Positions 1 through 9,322 of a DNA stretch of 64,000 bases are shown one piece after another (position 1 is the first letter of the stretch; each line of letters starts with the position of its first letter). Under the pieces are notes generated by a model that worked only from the letters and a program-made list of their open reading frames with translations, did not search any database and was not told the DNA's origin. The DNA is from Streptomyces pluripotens. Its GTDB lineage: Bacteria; Actinomycetota; Actinomycetes; Streptomycetales; Streptomycetaceae. Location: assembly GCF_000802245.2 (NCBI RefSeq), contig NZ_CP021080.1, positions 3,162,001 through 3,226,000 on the forward strand, in the 5' to 3' direction. A program made the position numbers and the translations under genes.

Positions 1-1
1 C

Positions 2-265
2 GGCATCCGCACCTGGAGCGGCTGGAACCTGGCGATCTGCTTCCTGCTGTCCTTCCTCGCCAACGTGCTGGTGACGGTGCTTCTCACACTGGTCGGCGTG
101 GCGTTCGCGAAGAAGGCCAAGAAGGGCCAGGGCCCGCAGAAGGTGGCGGCCTCGGTGAAGGAGACGGCGAGCGTTCTGCAGAACGCCAAGCCGCATCCGC
201 GCCCGGAACTGCCCGAGGGCCGGGCCCCCGAGGCCATCGAGGCTGTGGCACGCTCATCGTCATGA
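2..265 (+). CDS. Phage holin family membrane protein (C-terminal part)
   Basis: The reading frame is open from the window edge, so the start is missing. The visible part has a hydrophobic membrane segment (roughly residues 9-37 of the fragment), then a lysine-rich cytoplasmic stretch (AKKAKKGQGPQK) and a polar tail. This fits the actinobacterial phage-holin-3/DUF1469 family of small integral membrane proteins. In non-phage chromosomes these have no demonstrated lytic role. The stop codon overlaps the ATG of the downstream alpha/beta hydrolase (ATGA at 262-265), so the two are translationally coupled. The family call rests on topology and tail composition only. Confidence 0.6.
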   Translation, partial: GIRTWSGWNLAICFLLSFLANVLVTVLLTLVGVAFAKKAKKGQGPQKVAASVKETASVLQNAKPHPRPELPEGRAPEAIEAVARSSS

Positions 266-1197
266 CGGACCCCGCCGCTTCTTCGGTCGTACGGATCGAC
301 CTCCCGCACGGGCACCGGGTGACCCACCGGGACGTCGCCGCGAATGGCGCCCGCTTCCACATCGCCGAACTCGGTGACGGCCCCCTGGTGCTGCTGCTCC
401 ACGGCTTCCCGCAGTTCTGGTGGACCTGGCGGCACCAATTGGTCGCACTGGCGGACGCCGGCTACCGGGCGGTCGCCATGGACCTGCGCGGCGTCGGCGG
501 CAGCGACCGCACGCCCCGCGGGTATGACCCCGCAAACCTCGCCCTGGACGTCACGGGCGTGATCCGCTCGCTCGGCGAGCCGGACGCGGCCCTGGTCGGC
601 CACGACCTCGGCGGTTATCTGGCCTGGACGACGGCGGCCATGCGTCCCAAGCTCGTCCGGCGACTGGCCGTGGTGTCGATGCCACACCCCAGGCGCTGGC
701 GGGCGGCGATGCTGCGGGACGCCCGGCAGACGGCCGCCAACTCCTACATCTGGGGATTCCAGCGGCCGTGGCTTCCGGAACGTCAACTCACCGCAGATGG
801 CGCCGAACTGGTGGGACGTCTGATCCAGGACTGGTCCGGGCCTCGGACGCCTGAGGACGAGACCGTGCAGATGTACCGGCGGGCCATGTGCATTCCGTCC
901 ACGGCGCACTGCGCCATCGAACCGTACCGCTGGCTGGTGCGGTCACTGGCCCGCCCGGACGGCATCCAGTTCTACCGCCGGATGAAACGGCCGGTGCGGG
1001 TGCCCACGTTGCATCTGCACGGCTCGCTTGACCCGGTGACGCGCACACGCAGCGCGGCCGGTTCGGGCGAGTACGTCGAAGCCCCGTACCGCTGGCGGCT
1101 GTTCGACGGCCTCGGCCACTTCCCGCACGAGGAGGACCCGGTGGTGTTCTCCACCGAGCTGATCAACTGGCTGAAGGATGCCGAACCCGACCGGTGA
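262..1197 (+). CDS. Alpha/beta hydrolase, epoxide-hydrolase-like
   Basis: A 311-residue alpha/beta-hydrolase. The oxyanion-hole motif LLLHGFPQFWW lies near residue 48. The nucleophile elbow VGHDLGGYLAW carries Asp rather than Ser in the GxDxGG position, as in epoxide hydrolases and haloalkane dehalogenases. A catalytic His is in GLGHFPHEEDP near the C-terminus. No signal peptide is visible, so it is probably cytoplasmic. The ATG overlaps the stop of the preceding membrane protein. In mycobacteria an epoxide-hydrolase-type gene (ephE) occupies the same place next to marP. The substrate is unknown. Confidence 0.9.
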   Translation: MTDPAASSVVRIDLPHGHRVTHRDVAANGARFHIAELGDGPLVLLLHGFPQFWWTWRHQLVALADAGYRAVAMDLRGVGGSDRTPRGYDPANLALDVTGVIRSLGEPDAALVGHDLGGYLAWTTAAMRPKLVRRLAVVSMPHPRRWRAAMLRDARQTAANSYIWGFQRPWLPERQLTADGAELVGRLIQDWSGPRTPEDETVQMYRRAMCIPSTAHCAIEPYRWLVRSLARPDGIQFYRRMKRPVRVPTLHLHGSLDPVTRTRSAAGSGEYVEAPYRWRLFDGLGHFPHEEDPVVFSTELINWLKDAEPDR

Positions 1198-1656
1198 CCG
1201 CACCCGACCAGCAGCCGAGCGGCACCCCGGCCGAGTGGGACCAACGGCCGAGCGGAGTCGGTAACCTCACCGTGACGGACTCCGTGCATGGTGTATCCGG
1301 ATCCTGAACACGTGTCCCCCGAACGGCCACATGCCTACCGCATACGCCAATTGAGGGGGCGCGCAGGAGGTTATCGACCTTGGGGCAGGGGCAGACGTCG
1401 AGGTATGGGCTGGACGCACGACCACAGTGACGCACCCCGCAACCGCCGCTCGGCCGCTGGCCTGAGCACGCCTCAGCGAGGCACCCCGCACCTCGCGGAA
1501 GCGGACCTCCGGGTGGGGATTCCGCGCATCCTGCGTCGCCGGGCGCGCTGGGTCTCGATGCGTCTACGCCACCCGCGCAGCTAAACCCGCGCCCGGCATC
1601 CAAGGACGCTCCCACGCGGTGCTCTCGCAGGGCACCCCAGAGGTCCGCAGGAACCC
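1198..1656. other. Intergenic region without supported gene
   Basis: About 460 bases between the hydrolase and the oppositely oriented protease gene. Short open frames here lack ribosome sites and recognisable sequence. It must hold the 3' ends of two convergent transcripts, but I found no convincing long hairpin. Confidence 0.5.
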
Positions 1657-2865
1657 CTACAGGGCGCAGCTGTCCGTACCCACTTGCTCGTTCGCCGTAC
1701 GTCCCCGGTTGATGTCGGGCCGGATCTCGTCCACCGTCAGGGCGTAGCCGGTGTTGGCGTCGTCACGCGACTTCGCGAACACCACGCCATACACCTTGCC
1801 GTCGGGTGTGAGCAGCGGGCCACCGGAGTTGCCCTTCCGTACGATCGCGTAGAGCGAGTAGACGTCACGGCTGACGGTGCCGCGGTGGTAGATGTCCGCA
1901 CCATTGGCCGTCATACGCCCGCGCACGCGCGCGGCGCGCACGTCGTACGAGCCGTTCTCCGGGAAACCCGCGACGATCGCGCCGTTCCCTCCGGCCGCGT
2001 CCCGCCCGGAGAACCTGAGCGCGGTCGCCTTCAGGTCCGGTACGTCGAGGACGGCGATGTCGCGCTTCCAGTCGTACAGGACGACCTTCGCGTCGTATGT
2101 GCGGCCCTTGCCGCCTATCTGCACGGTCGGCGCGTCCACACCGCCGACGACATGTGCATTGGTCATGACACGGCGATCGGCGAAAACGAAGCCGGTGCCC
2201 TCCAGCACCTTGCCGCAGCTCTGCGCGGTCCCGGTCACCTTGACGATGGAACGCTGGGCCAGGCTGGCGATCGGACTGCTCGCGAGAGCCGGGTCCGGGG
2301 GCTGGACATCCTTGATCGGCTCGTTGACGAAGGGGCTGAAGACCTGCGGGAAACCGTTCTGCGCAAGGACGGCGGAGAAGTCCGCGAACCAGGTGCCGGC
2401 TTGAGCGGGTAGCACCCGGGAGACGCCGAGGAGCACCTTGGAGTCGCGCACTTCCTTGCTGAGCGTGGGCAGAGTGGTGCCGGCCAACGCGGAGCCGATC
2501 AGGAAGGCGACCAGCAGCATCGCGACGACATTGACGAGCGCGCCACCGGTGGCGTCCAGGGCACGGGCCGGGGACCAGGTGATGTACCGGCGCAGTTTGT
2601 TGCCGAGGTGGGTGGTCAGGGCCTGGCCGACGGAGGCGCACACGATGATGACGACGACGGCCACGACGGCCGCGGTGGTACCGACGTCCGCGTTGTCGGT
2701 CACTGCCCCCCAGATGACGGGCAGCGCGTACACGGCGGCGAGGCCGCCGCCCAGGAACCCGATCACCGACAGGATGCCGACGACGAAGCCCTGGCGGTAG
2801 CCCACCACCGCGAACCACACGGCCGCGACCAGCAACAGGATGTCCAGCACGTTCACGTACGACAC
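1657..2865 (-). CDS. MarP-like membrane serine protease (CvpA plus trypsin-like domain)
   Basis: 402 residues in two parts. Residues 1 to about 130 form a CvpA-like domain with four hydrophobic helices. The C-terminal half is a trypsin-like protease whose triad is visible: His in VMTNAHVVGG (near 240), Asp in KRDIAVLDV (near 270) and Ser in GNSGGPLL (near 346). This is the architecture of M. tuberculosis MarP (Rv3671c), a periplasmic protease needed for acid and oxidative stress tolerance. Two cysteines that can form the disulfide seen in MarP are present (SCGKV and the C-terminal DSCAL). It lies between the Nudix and hydrolase genes, as in mycobacteria. A similar envelope-stress role is inferred. 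Confidence 0.9.
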   Translation of the reverse strand: MSYVNVLDILLLVAAVWFAVVGYRQGFVVGILSVIGFLGGGLAAVYALPVIWGAVTDNADVGTTAAVVAVVVIIVCASVGQALTTHLGNKLRRYITWSPARALDATGGALVNVVAMLLVAFLIGSALAGTTLPTLSKEVRDSKVLLGVSRVLPAQAGTWFADFSAVLAQNGFPQVFSPFVNEPIKDVQPPDPALASSPIASLAQRSIVKVTGTAQSCGKVLEGTGFVFADRRVMTNAHVVGGVDAPTVQIGGKGRTYDAKVVLYDWKRDIAVLDVPDLKATALRFSGRDAAGGNGAIVAGFPENGSYDVRAARVRGRMTANGADIYHRGTVSRDVYSLYAIVRKGNSGGPLLTPDGKVYGVVFAKSRDDANTGYALTVDEIRPDINRGRTANEQVGTDSCAL

Positions 2866-2869
2866 CCTG

Positions 2870-3631
2870 TCATGAGCGCAAGCCGAGCGGGACCTGCTTG
2901 TCTCTGTCCCATGGACGTTCCCAGCCGGCGAAATGCAGCAGGCGGTCGATCACCCCGGCCGTGAAGCCCCACACCAGGGCCGATTCGACCAGGAATGCCG
3001 GGCCTTGGTGCCCGCTGGGATGCACGGTGGTGGCCCGGTTGTCGGGGTCCGTGAGATCTGCCACGGGGACGGTGAACACGCGCGCGGTCTCGTTCGGATC
3101 GACGACGCCGACCGGGCTGGGTTTGCGCCACCAGCCCAGCACTGACGTGACGACGAAGCCGCTGACCGGGATGTAGAGGGCGGGCAGGACACCGAAGAGC
3201 TGCACACCGGTCGGATCGAGGCCGGTCTCCTCCTCGGCCTCGCGCAGTGCGGCTCGCAGCGGCCCGTCGCCCCGCGGGTCACCGTCCTCCGGATCAAGCG
3301 CCCCGCCCGGGAAGGACGGTTGCCCGGCGTGCGAGCGCAGAGAACCTGAGCGCTCCATCAAGAGCAGCTCAGGGCCACGCTCGCCCTCACCGAAGAGGAT
3401 CAGCACGGCGGACTGCCGCCCCGAGCCGTTGTCCGGCGGCAGAAAGCGGCTGAGCTGCAAGGGCTCGACCGTCTCGGCAGCCCGCGCCACCGGGTCCAGC
3501 CAGTCCGGCAGCCCAGCTCTGCTCAGCATCACCGAGCCACCCCGTGTTTCACCGGGTCTCGCCCGACCGGCCATCGGCCCGCTGTTGCTCGCCCCGATCT
3601 CGCGATTCCTCGTCTCGCTGTCCCTCGTCAT
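2870..3631 (-). CDS. CoA pyrophosphatase, Nudix family
   Basis: 253 residues as drawn. The CoA-diphosphatase signature is clear: LLLMERSGSLRSHAGQPSFP followed by GG and a Nudix box ending REAEEETGL. Enzymes of this family hydrolyse CoA and oxidised or acyl-CoA to acyl-phosphopantetheine and 3',5'-ADP, using Mg/Mn held by the Nudix glutamates. The first 34 residues are polar and low-complexity. An internal ATG at 3529 with a GGGGTGG stretch upstream is a plausible alternative start. The gene lies just upstream of the marP-like gene (4-nt gap) and downstream of nth, so they are probably co-transcribed. Confidence 0.88.
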   Translation of the reverse strand: MTRDSETRNREIGASNSGPMAGRARPGETRGGSVMLSRAGLPDWLDPVARAAETVEPLQLSRFLPPDNGSGRQSAVLILFGEGERGPELLLMERSGSLRSHAGQPSFPGGALDPEDGDPRGDGPLRAALREAEEETGLDPTGVQLFGVLPALYIPVSGFVVTSVLGWWRKPSPVGVVDPNETARVFTVPVADLTDPDNRATTVHPSGHQGPAFLVESALVWGFTAGVIDRLLHFAGWERPWDRDKQVPLGLRS

Positions 3632-3694
3632 CGCCGCCCCGTCGCTCCCCCTCGATCCGCCTGTCCCACGCCCGAGCGCCCCGCGATCGTTCCG

Positions 3695-4531
3695 TTACGC
3701 GACCCCCAGTGGCGGCGCCGGCCTGCCGCCCGCGTCGAGGTAGGCCTGCGGGGGCTTGAGCCGCTGGCCGGGAAAGCCGCCCTTCTCGTACTTCAGGAGC
3801 TTCTTCGCCTTCTCCGGATCGGTCTCGCCCTCGCCGTAGGCCGGACAGAGCGGGGCGATGGGGCAGGCACCGCAGGCGGGCCTGCGGGCGTGGCAGATAC
3901 GGCGGCCGTGCCAGATCACGTGATGGGACAGATCGGTCCACGCACTCTTCGGGAACAGCGAGCCGACGGCGGCCTCGATCTTGTCCGGCTCGGTCTCCTC
4001 GGTCCACTTCCAGCGCCGCACCAACCGCTGGAAGTGCGTGTCCACAGTGATCCCGGGCCGCCCGAAAGCGTTACCGAGGACGACGAAGGCGGTCTTGCGG
4101 CCGACACCGGGCAGCTTGACCAGTTCCTCCAGCTTCCCCGGCACCTCACCGCGGAAGTCCTCCACGAGCGCCTTGGACAACCCTATGACCGACCTGGTCT
4201 TGGCCCGGAAGAAGCCACAGGGGCGCAAGATCTCCTCGACCTCCTCCGGGTTGGCCGCGGCCAGGTCCTCGGGAACCGGGAACCTGGCGAAGAGCGCCGG
4301 AGTGGTCTGGTTGACGCGCAGGTCGGTGGTCTGGGCCGACAGGACGGTAGCGACCAGCAGTTGGAAGGGGTTCTCGAAGTCCAGTTCGGGGTGGGCGTAC
4401 GGGTACACCTCGGCGAGTTCACGGTTGATCTTGCGTGCTCGGCGTACGAGCGCCGTCCGCGACTCGGGCTTCCACGGCTTCACGGCCTTGGGCACCGCCG
4501 TGACCGCCTTGCGCACCTTGCTCACTGCCAT
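3695..4531 (-). CDS. nth: Endonuclease III
   Basis: Base-excision-repair DNA glycosylase/AP lyase for oxidised pyrimidines. The helix-hairpin-helix LPGVGRKTA supplies the catalytic Lys, VDTHFQR the catalytic Asp, and the [4Fe-4S] ligands are seen as C-x6-C-x2-C-x5-C in the [17 protein letters not shown] stretch. Length is 278 residues, slightly longer than E. coli Nth because of a basic N-terminal extension ([17 protein letters not shown]), common in actinobacteria. It is divergent from crp, as in mycobacteria. Confidence 0.96.
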   Translation of the reverse strand: MAVSKVRKAVTAVPKAVKPWKPESRTALVRRARKINRELAEVYPYAHPELDFENPFQLLVATVLSAQTTDLRVNQTTPALFARFPVPEDLAAANPEEVEEILRPCGFFRAKTRSVIGLSKALVEDFRGEVPGKLEELVKLPGVGRKTAFVVLGNAFGRPGITVDTHFQRLVRRWKWTEETEPDKIEAAVGSLFPKSAWTDLSHHVIWHGRRICHARRPACGACPIAPLCPAYGEGETDPEKAKKLLKYEKGGFPGQRLKPPQAYLDAGGRPAPPLGVA

Positions 4532-5082
4532 GCACGAAGGCTACGCCGACCGATCGGGCGCTGGTGGCCGATCACCAGGACGCGGGGCCGCACGGCACTG
4601 CGGGGCCCGACCCACAGGGCTGGGCGAGGTCCTGCGGCTTCCGCCCGAGGGGTCACACGGCCGATACGGCCCCGCCGGACCGGCGCGCAACCGTACGGCG
4701 CGGCGCCCGCGTAGCCCCACACAGGCGGCTTCGTGGAGGCCCGCCGGGCTGAACACGGTCCGGAGCCGGCGGACGACGGGTGCCCCGACGAACGCCGGCC
4801 CGCCGGCCCCGGCCGGGTCCGAGGCGAGCGGGACAGGTCTCCGCGCGGCCACCCGCCCCAATTCGCCCGATTTATCGCACACCCGGGATGCTGTTCGCCC
4901 ACAGCGGAATCGTTGGTTGCGGCCACGCGGACGGTCCCGGACCACCGTCTCCGCCGGTGTCCTACCGGCGATTTGGGCCTCCGGCGATCCCCGGGTCCGG
5001 CGGCTGCCGCCGCTGCGGACCCGGAAGAACAGTCCCCGATTGGACCCCTGACGCTTACCTCGGGACACCTGTGCGGCATCCT
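4532..5082. other. Divergent intergenic region nth-crp
   Basis: About 650 bases separate the nth start from the crp start. Frames here have no ribosome sites or recognisable products. The right-hand end holds the crp control region described separately; nothing else is identifiable. Confidence 0.6.
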
Positions 5083-5097
5083 TGTGACAGATCACAC
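5083..5097. promoter_or_regulatory. Candidate Crp operator upstream of crp
   Basis: TGTGACAGATCACAC is an inverted repeat of TGTGA/TCACA. Read on the minus strand (GTGTGATCTGTCAC) it fits the consensus GTG-N6-GNCAC that I remember for S. coelicolor Crp. It lies about 90 bases upstream of the crp start codon, so autoregulation is likely. Confidence 0.6.
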
Positions 5098-5186
5098 TGT
5101 TTGGACCGTCCGGCAAAATGGGGAACACGGTCCCCTGGCACACGGGGGAGCAAGATCCCCTGAGCAGGTCGACAAGGAGAGAACTC

Positions 5187-5861
5187 GTGGACGACGTTCT
5201 GCGGCGCAACCCGCTCTTCGCGGCACTCGACGACGAGCAGGCCGCGGAGCTCCGCGCCTCCATGAGCGAGGTGACCCTCGCGCGTGGCGACTCCCTGTTC
5301 CACGAGGGCGACCCCGGTGACCGGCTGTACGTCGTCACCGAGGGCAAGGTGAAGCTGCACCGCACCTCGCCCGACGGCCGCGAGAACATGCTCGCCGTCG
5401 TCGGCCCCGGTGAGCTGATCGGCGAGCTGTCGCTGTTCGACCCGGGCCCGCGTACCGCGACCGCGACCGCGCTGACCGAGGTCAAGCTGCTGGGCCTGGG
5501 CCACGGCGACCTCCAGCCCTGGCTGAACGTCCGGCCCGAGGTGGCCGGCGCCCTGCTGCGTGCCGTCGCCCGCCGACTGCGCAAGACCAATGACGCCATG
5601 TCCGACCTGGTCTTCTCCGATGTCCCCGGCCGTGTGGCGCGCGCGCTGCTGGACCTGTCCCGCCGCTTCGGCGTGCAGTCCGAGGAGGGCATCCACGTCG
5701 TCCACGACCTCACCCAGGAAGAGCTGGCCCAGTTGGTCGGCGCCTCTCGCGAGACCGTGAACAAGGCTCTGGCGGACTTCGCCCAGCGCGGATGGCTTCG
5801 CCTGGAGGCGCGAGCCGTGATCCTGTTGGACGTGGAAAGGCTGGCGAAGCGTTCGCGTTGA
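5187..5861 (+). CDS. crp: Crp/Fnr-family global regulator Crp
   Basis: 224 residues from the GTG at 5187, which is preceded by AAGGAGAG. An upstream ATG in frame at 5118 would add residues without ribosome site or homology. The cyclic-nucleotide-binding domain includes GELIGELSLFDPGPRTATATA (cNMP phosphate-binding cassette, residues about 70-90). The C-terminal winged helix contains the recognition helix LVGASRETVNKALADF. In S. coelicolor Crp controls germination and antibiotic clusters. In M. tuberculosis the syntenic gene is Rv3676. Confidence 0.95.
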   Translation: MDDVLRRNPLFAALDDEQAAELRASMSEVTLARGDSLFHEGDPGDRLYVVTEGKVKLHRTSPDGRENMLAVVGPGELIGELSLFDPGPRTATATALTEVKLLGLGHGDLQPWLNVRPEVAGALLRAVARRLRKTNDAMSDLVFSDVPGRVARALLDLSRRFGVQSEEGIHVVHDLTQEELAQLVGASRETVNKALADFAQRGWLRLEARAVILLDVERLAKRSR

Positions 5862-5896
5862 GGTTTCCGGGGGCTGCTGCCCCCGCACCTGCGCGC

Positions 5897-6000
5897 ACGG
5901 CCTCGTTCCCAAAACGGCTGCGTTCCGCCAAACGGCCTCGTTCCCGAGGTGACTGCGTGCCCCAAACGGCTGCGTTCCCGAGGTGGCTGCGTTCCTGCGT
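5897..6000 (+). repeat. Degenerate direct repeats downstream of crp
   Basis: Imperfect copies of AAACGGCTGCGTTCC (variants AAACGGCCTCGTTCC) occur four to five times, with GAGGTGRCTGCGT spacers, between crp and the nucleotidyltransferase gene. Function unknown; no ORF is needed to explain it. Confidence 0.5.
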
Positions 6001-6076
6001 GCAGCAACCCCCGATGGGTTCCGCTCCCCGGCGTCCTCGATGGCTCCGGACCTGCGCGGACAGGCATAGTGCAGCC

Positions 6077-6901
6077 ATGGCTGAAACGATCCGCCCCACA
6101 GGTCTCGATGCTCAGGGCTTCATGGAGCGCGAAGGTTCCCTCGCGCGCGTGGCGGACGCCTTTCGCCCGGCCGTGGCCGCGGCCCGCGACCGGCTCCTGG
6201 ACGTCTTCGGGGGACGGCTGCACAGCGCATACCTGTACGGGTCGATTCCGCGTGGTACCGCGCGCGTGGGGCGCAGCGACCTGGATCTGCTGGTCGCGCT
6301 CCGGGAGGAGCCGACCGGCGCTGACCGGGACGCCGTCCTGTCGCTCAGTGCGGCGGTCGACGGCGAGTTCCCGCAGGTCGACGGCGTCGGCACACTGCTG
6401 TACGGCAAGGAGCGGCTGCTGAGCGACCTGGAGCGCCACGACCTCGGCTGGTTCGTCGCCTGCCTGTGCACCCCGCTGCTCGGCGACGACCTCGCCGCCC
6501 AGCTCCCCCGCTACCGTCCCGATTCCCTGCTCGCCCGCGAGACCAACGGCGACCTCGCCCGGTGGCTGCCGCACTGGCGGGAGCGGATCAGCGCGGCCGA
6601 GGACACCGAGGAGGCCCGCCGTCCGCTGGTGCGCTTCCTGTCCCGGCACCTCGTCCGCACCGGCTTCACGCTCGTGATGCCCCGCTGGCAGGGATGGACC
6701 AGCGACCTGCGGGAGATGGCCGAGGTGTTCGCCGCCTTCTACCCGCAGCGGGGCGCACAGCTGCGCAGGGCGGCGGAGCACGGCTACGAGCCGGTCGGCG
6801 ACTCCGACGTGCTGCGCACGTACACCGATGACCTGGGCCCGTGGCTCGCCACGGAGTACGCACGCGTCCACGGTGTGAAGGCCCCTCGCCCGGAGGACTA
6901 G
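6077..6901 (+). CDS. Nucleotidyltransferase-domain protein
   Basis: 274 residues. The polymerase-beta-type nucleotidyltransferase signature is visible near residue 55: GSIPRGTARVGRSDLDLLV, that is G-S-x9-10-D-x-D with the two metal-binding aspartates. The rest is alpha-helical and resembles aminoglycoside-adenylyltransferase-like or MNT/HEPN-type C-terminal domains. No partner HEPN gene is adjacent. ATG at 6077 begins the conserved part; the frame extends upstream but that sequence is repetitive. Substrate unknown. Confidence 0.8.
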   Translation: MAETIRPTGLDAQGFMEREGSLARVADAFRPAVAAARDRLLDVFGGRLHSAYLYGSIPRGTARVGRSDLDLLVALREEPTGADRDAVLSLSAAVDGEFPQVDGVGTLLYGKERLLSDLERHDLGWFVACLCTPLLGDDLAAQLPRYRPDSLLARETNGDLARWLPHWRERISAAEDTEEARRPLVRFLSRHLVRTGFTLVMPRWQGWTSDLREMAEVFAAFYPQRGAQLRRAAEHGYEPVGDSDVLRTYTDDLGPWLATEYARVHGVKAPRPED

Positions 6902-7076
6902 GCCGCGGCACTGGACACGCGGCGCTGGCGCTGCGTCGCTCAGGCTGGACCGGCCAGGCCGGGATCGGCCAACGCCCCATCCGCCTCGCCCGGCCGACCG
7001 GTCCTGATGCCGAGCCTGCCCGGGCACGCCCGCGACTGACCGGACCGAGCCCGTCGGCCGGGCCCACGCAACCGGG

Positions 7077-7907
7077 TCAGATCAGCCCGTGCTCACCCAG
7101 ATACTCCAGCTGGGCCCGCACCGACAGTTCCGCCGCCGGCCACAACGAGCGGTCCACATCGGCATACACGTGTGCCACGACCTCGACCGGGGTACGGTAG
7201 CCGTCCTCCACGGCCGTCTCGATCTGGGCGAGGCGGTGCGCGCGATGGGCGAGGTAGAACTCCACGGCACCCTGGGCGTCCTCCAGGACCGGCCCGTGGC
7301 CCGGCAGGACCGTGTGCACCCCGTCGTCCACCGTGAGGGACCTCAGACGGCGTAGGGAGTCCAGGTAGTCACCGAGCCGCCCGTCGGGGTGCGCCACGAC
7401 CGTCGTACCGCGCCCCAGTACGGTGTCGCCGGTCAGCACGGCCCGGTCGGCAGGCAGGTGGAAGCACAGGGAGTCCGCGGTGTGCCCGGGGGTCGGTACG
7501 ACCCTCAGTTCCAGGCCGTCCACGGTGATCACGTCCCCGGCTGCCAGGCCTTCGTCGCCGAGCCGCAGTGCCGGATCGAGCGCGCGCACCGGTGTGCCGG
7601 TCAGTTCCGCGAAGCGGGTGGCGCCCTCGGCGTGGTCCGGGTGACCGTGGGTGAGCAGGGTCAGGGCTATCCGTCTACCGCCCTTCTCGACCGTTTCCAC
7701 GACATTGCGCAGGTGCCCGTCGTCCAGCGGCCCCGGGTCGATCACCACGGCCAGGTCGGAGTCGGGCTCGGCGACGATCCAGGTGTTGGTGCCGTCCAGG
7801 GTCATCGCGGAGGGATTGGGCGCGAGGACGTTGACGGCCCGCTCGGTCGCCGGGCCCGAGAGGACTCCGCCCCGGGGCTGACCCGGCAGAGCTGCTGCGT
7901 CGGTCAT
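7077..7907 (-). CDS. MBL-fold metallohydrolase (LACTB2-like)
   Basis: 276 residues. The metal-binding motif THGHPDHAEG (HxHxDH) lies near residue 85, with the later ligands in PTPGHTADS, LTGDTVLG and LPGHGPV. The C-terminal helical segment is typical of the LACTB2/glyoxalase-II-like subgroup, which acts on nucleic acids or thioesters in the homologues known. The ATG overlaps the stop of the upstream Nudix gene (7904-7907), so the two are coupled. A beta-lactamase-like gene sits next to crp in M. tuberculosis too. Confidence 0.85.
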   Translation of the reverse strand: MTDAAALPGQPRGGVLSGPATERAVNVLAPNPSAMTLDGTNTWIVAEPDSDLAVVIDPGPLDDGHLRNVVETVEKGGRRIALTLLTHGHPDHAEGATRFAELTGTPVRALDPALRLGDEGLAAGDVITVDGLELRVVPTPGHTADSLCFHLPADRAVLTGDTVLGRGTTVVAHPDGRLGDYLDSLRRLRSLTVDDGVHTVLPGHGPVLEDAQGAVEFYLAHRAHRLAQIETAVEDGYRTPVEVVAHVYADVDRSLWPAAELSVRAQLEYLGEHGLI

Positions 7908-8788
7908 GCGGGGCCTCCCGCGGACGGGGTCTGCGCGGTCGGGACGTGCTGGGTGAACTCGTCGTGCCCCGGCCAGGACAGCACGATCTCGCCGTCCTGG
8001 AGACGGGCGCTGGCCAGCACCGGCGTCATGTCGCGCGCGGGCGCCGCGGCGAGCGCCGCGGCGGCGGTACCGTACGGGAGCAGCTGGCGCAGGGTGGCGA
8101 TGGTGGGCGGCATCATCAGCAGCTCGCCCGCGTCGTAGCCGGCGGCGGCCTCTGCGGGGCGGATCCACACCGTACGGTCGGCCTCCGTGGAGGCGTTCCG
8201 AGTACGTTGTCCTGCGGGGAGGGCTGCCACGAAGAACCAGGTGTCGTAGCGGCGGGCCTCGAACTCCGGGGTGATCCAGCGGGTCCAGGCGCCCAACAGG
8301 TCCGAGCGCAGCACCAGGCCGCGCCGGTCCAGGAACTCGGCGAACGACAGCTCACGCGCAACCAGGGCGGCCCGGTCGGCCTCCCAGTCCGTGCCGGTGG
8401 TGTCGCCGATCACCGAGTCAGCGTCGGGCCCGGCGAGCAGCACGCCCGCCTCCTCGTACGTCTCCCGCACGGCCGCGCAGACGACCGCCTGGGCGCCCGT
8501 CTCGTCGACGCCGAGACGGTCCGCCCACCACGCGCGCGGGGGACCCGCCCAGCGGACGCGGCGGTCGTCGTCGCGCGGGTCGACACCACCACCGGGATAC
8601 GCGTACGCGCCCCCGGCGAAGGCCATGGAAGCGCGCCTGCGCAGCATGTGGACGACCGGGCCGGACTCGGTGTCCTTCAGCAGCAGCACCGTGGCCGCGC
8701 GCCGGGGGGACACCGGGGTGAGGGTGCCGTCCGCGAGCGCGCGGATGCGGTCCGGCCACTCAGGGGGATACCACTGCCCATTCGCCAT
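7904..8788 (-). CDS. Nudix hydrolase
   Basis: 294 residues. AYPGGGVDPRDDD followed by AAVRETYEEAGVLL gives a recognisable Nudix box (RExxEEAG core), with a longer than usual gap between its glycine and the RE element (about 35 residues). This matches the long Nudix proteins (NUDT19-like) that act on CoA derivatives or NDP-linked substrates. It is first in a coupled pair with the MBL hydrolase. The substrate is unresolved. Confidence 0.82.
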   Translation of the reverse strand: MANGQWYPPEWPDRIRALADGTLTPVSPRRAATVLLLKDTESGPVVHMLRRRASMAFAGGAYAYPGGGVDPRDDDRRVRWAGPPRAWWADRLGVDETGAQAVVCAAVRETYEEAGVLLAGPDADSVIGDTTGTDWEADRAALVARELSFAEFLDRRGLVLRSDLLGAWTRWITPEFEARRYDTWFFVAALPAGQRTRNASTEADRTVWIRPAEAAAGYDAGELLMMPPTIATLRQLLPYGTAAAALAAAPARDMTPVLASARLQDGEIVLSWPGHDEFTQHVPTAQTPSAGGPA

Positions 8789-8857
8789 GGCCGGAGGCTA
8801 TCCCGTACCGGGCGAATGTTCGAGAGGTGCCCGAGGTCAAAGGCCCGTCGGGCGGGC

Positions 8858-9322
8858 CTACGGAACCAGCTCGACCTGGATCTCGATCTCCACCGGCGCG
8901 TCCAGCGGCAGCACTGCGACGCCGACCGCGCTGCGGGCGTGCACGCCCTTGTCGCCGAGGACCTCGCCGAGCAGTTCGCTAGCGCCGTTGACGACACCGG
9001 GCTGCCCGGTGAAGTCGGACGCCGAGGCGACGAAGCCCACGACCTTCACCACGCGTGCGATGCGGTCCAGGTCTCCGACGACGGACTTCACGGCGGCCAG
9101 CGCGTTCAGCGCGCAGGTGCGGGCCAGCTCCTTGGCCTCCTCCGGGGTGACCTCGGCGCCGACCTTGCCGGTGACCGGCAGCTTGCCCTCCACCATCGGC
9201 AGCTGACCGGCGGTGTACACATAGGCACCGGACTGCACGGCCGGCTGGTAGGCGGCCAGCGGTGGTACCACCTCCGGCAGCGCCAGACCCAGTCCGGCCA
9301 GCTTGGCCTCGATCGCGCTCAT
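8858..9322 (-). CDS. RidA family protein
   Basis: 154 residues. The YjgF/YER057c/UK114 fold is recognisable from AYQPAVQSGAYVYTAGQLP and the C-terminal IEIQVELVP. Typical RidA proteins deaminate reactive enamine/imine intermediates. Members of this long subgroup often lack the catalytic Arg (the equivalent region here is GVAVLPLDAPVEIEIQVELV), so imine deaminase activity is not assured. The start overlaps the stop of the DUF4177 gene upstream (9319-9322). Confidence 0.85.
   Translation of the reverse strand: MSAIEAKLAGLGLALPEVVPPLAAYQPAVQSGAYVYTAGQLPMVEGKLPVTGKVGAEVTPEEAKELARTCALNALAAVKSVVGDLDRIARVVKVVGFVASASDFTGQPGVVNGASELLGEVLGDKGVHARSAVGVAVLPLDAPVEIEIQVELVP

Noticed and set aside
1288..1584. 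Possible 98-residue gene downstream of the hydrolase
   Set aside because: Arginine-rich translation without ribosome site, overlapped by frames on the other strand.
4541..7027. An 828-codon open frame on the minus strand
   Set aside because: It runs antisense through crp and the nucleotidyltransferase gene. It is a G+C-driven shadow with no domain.
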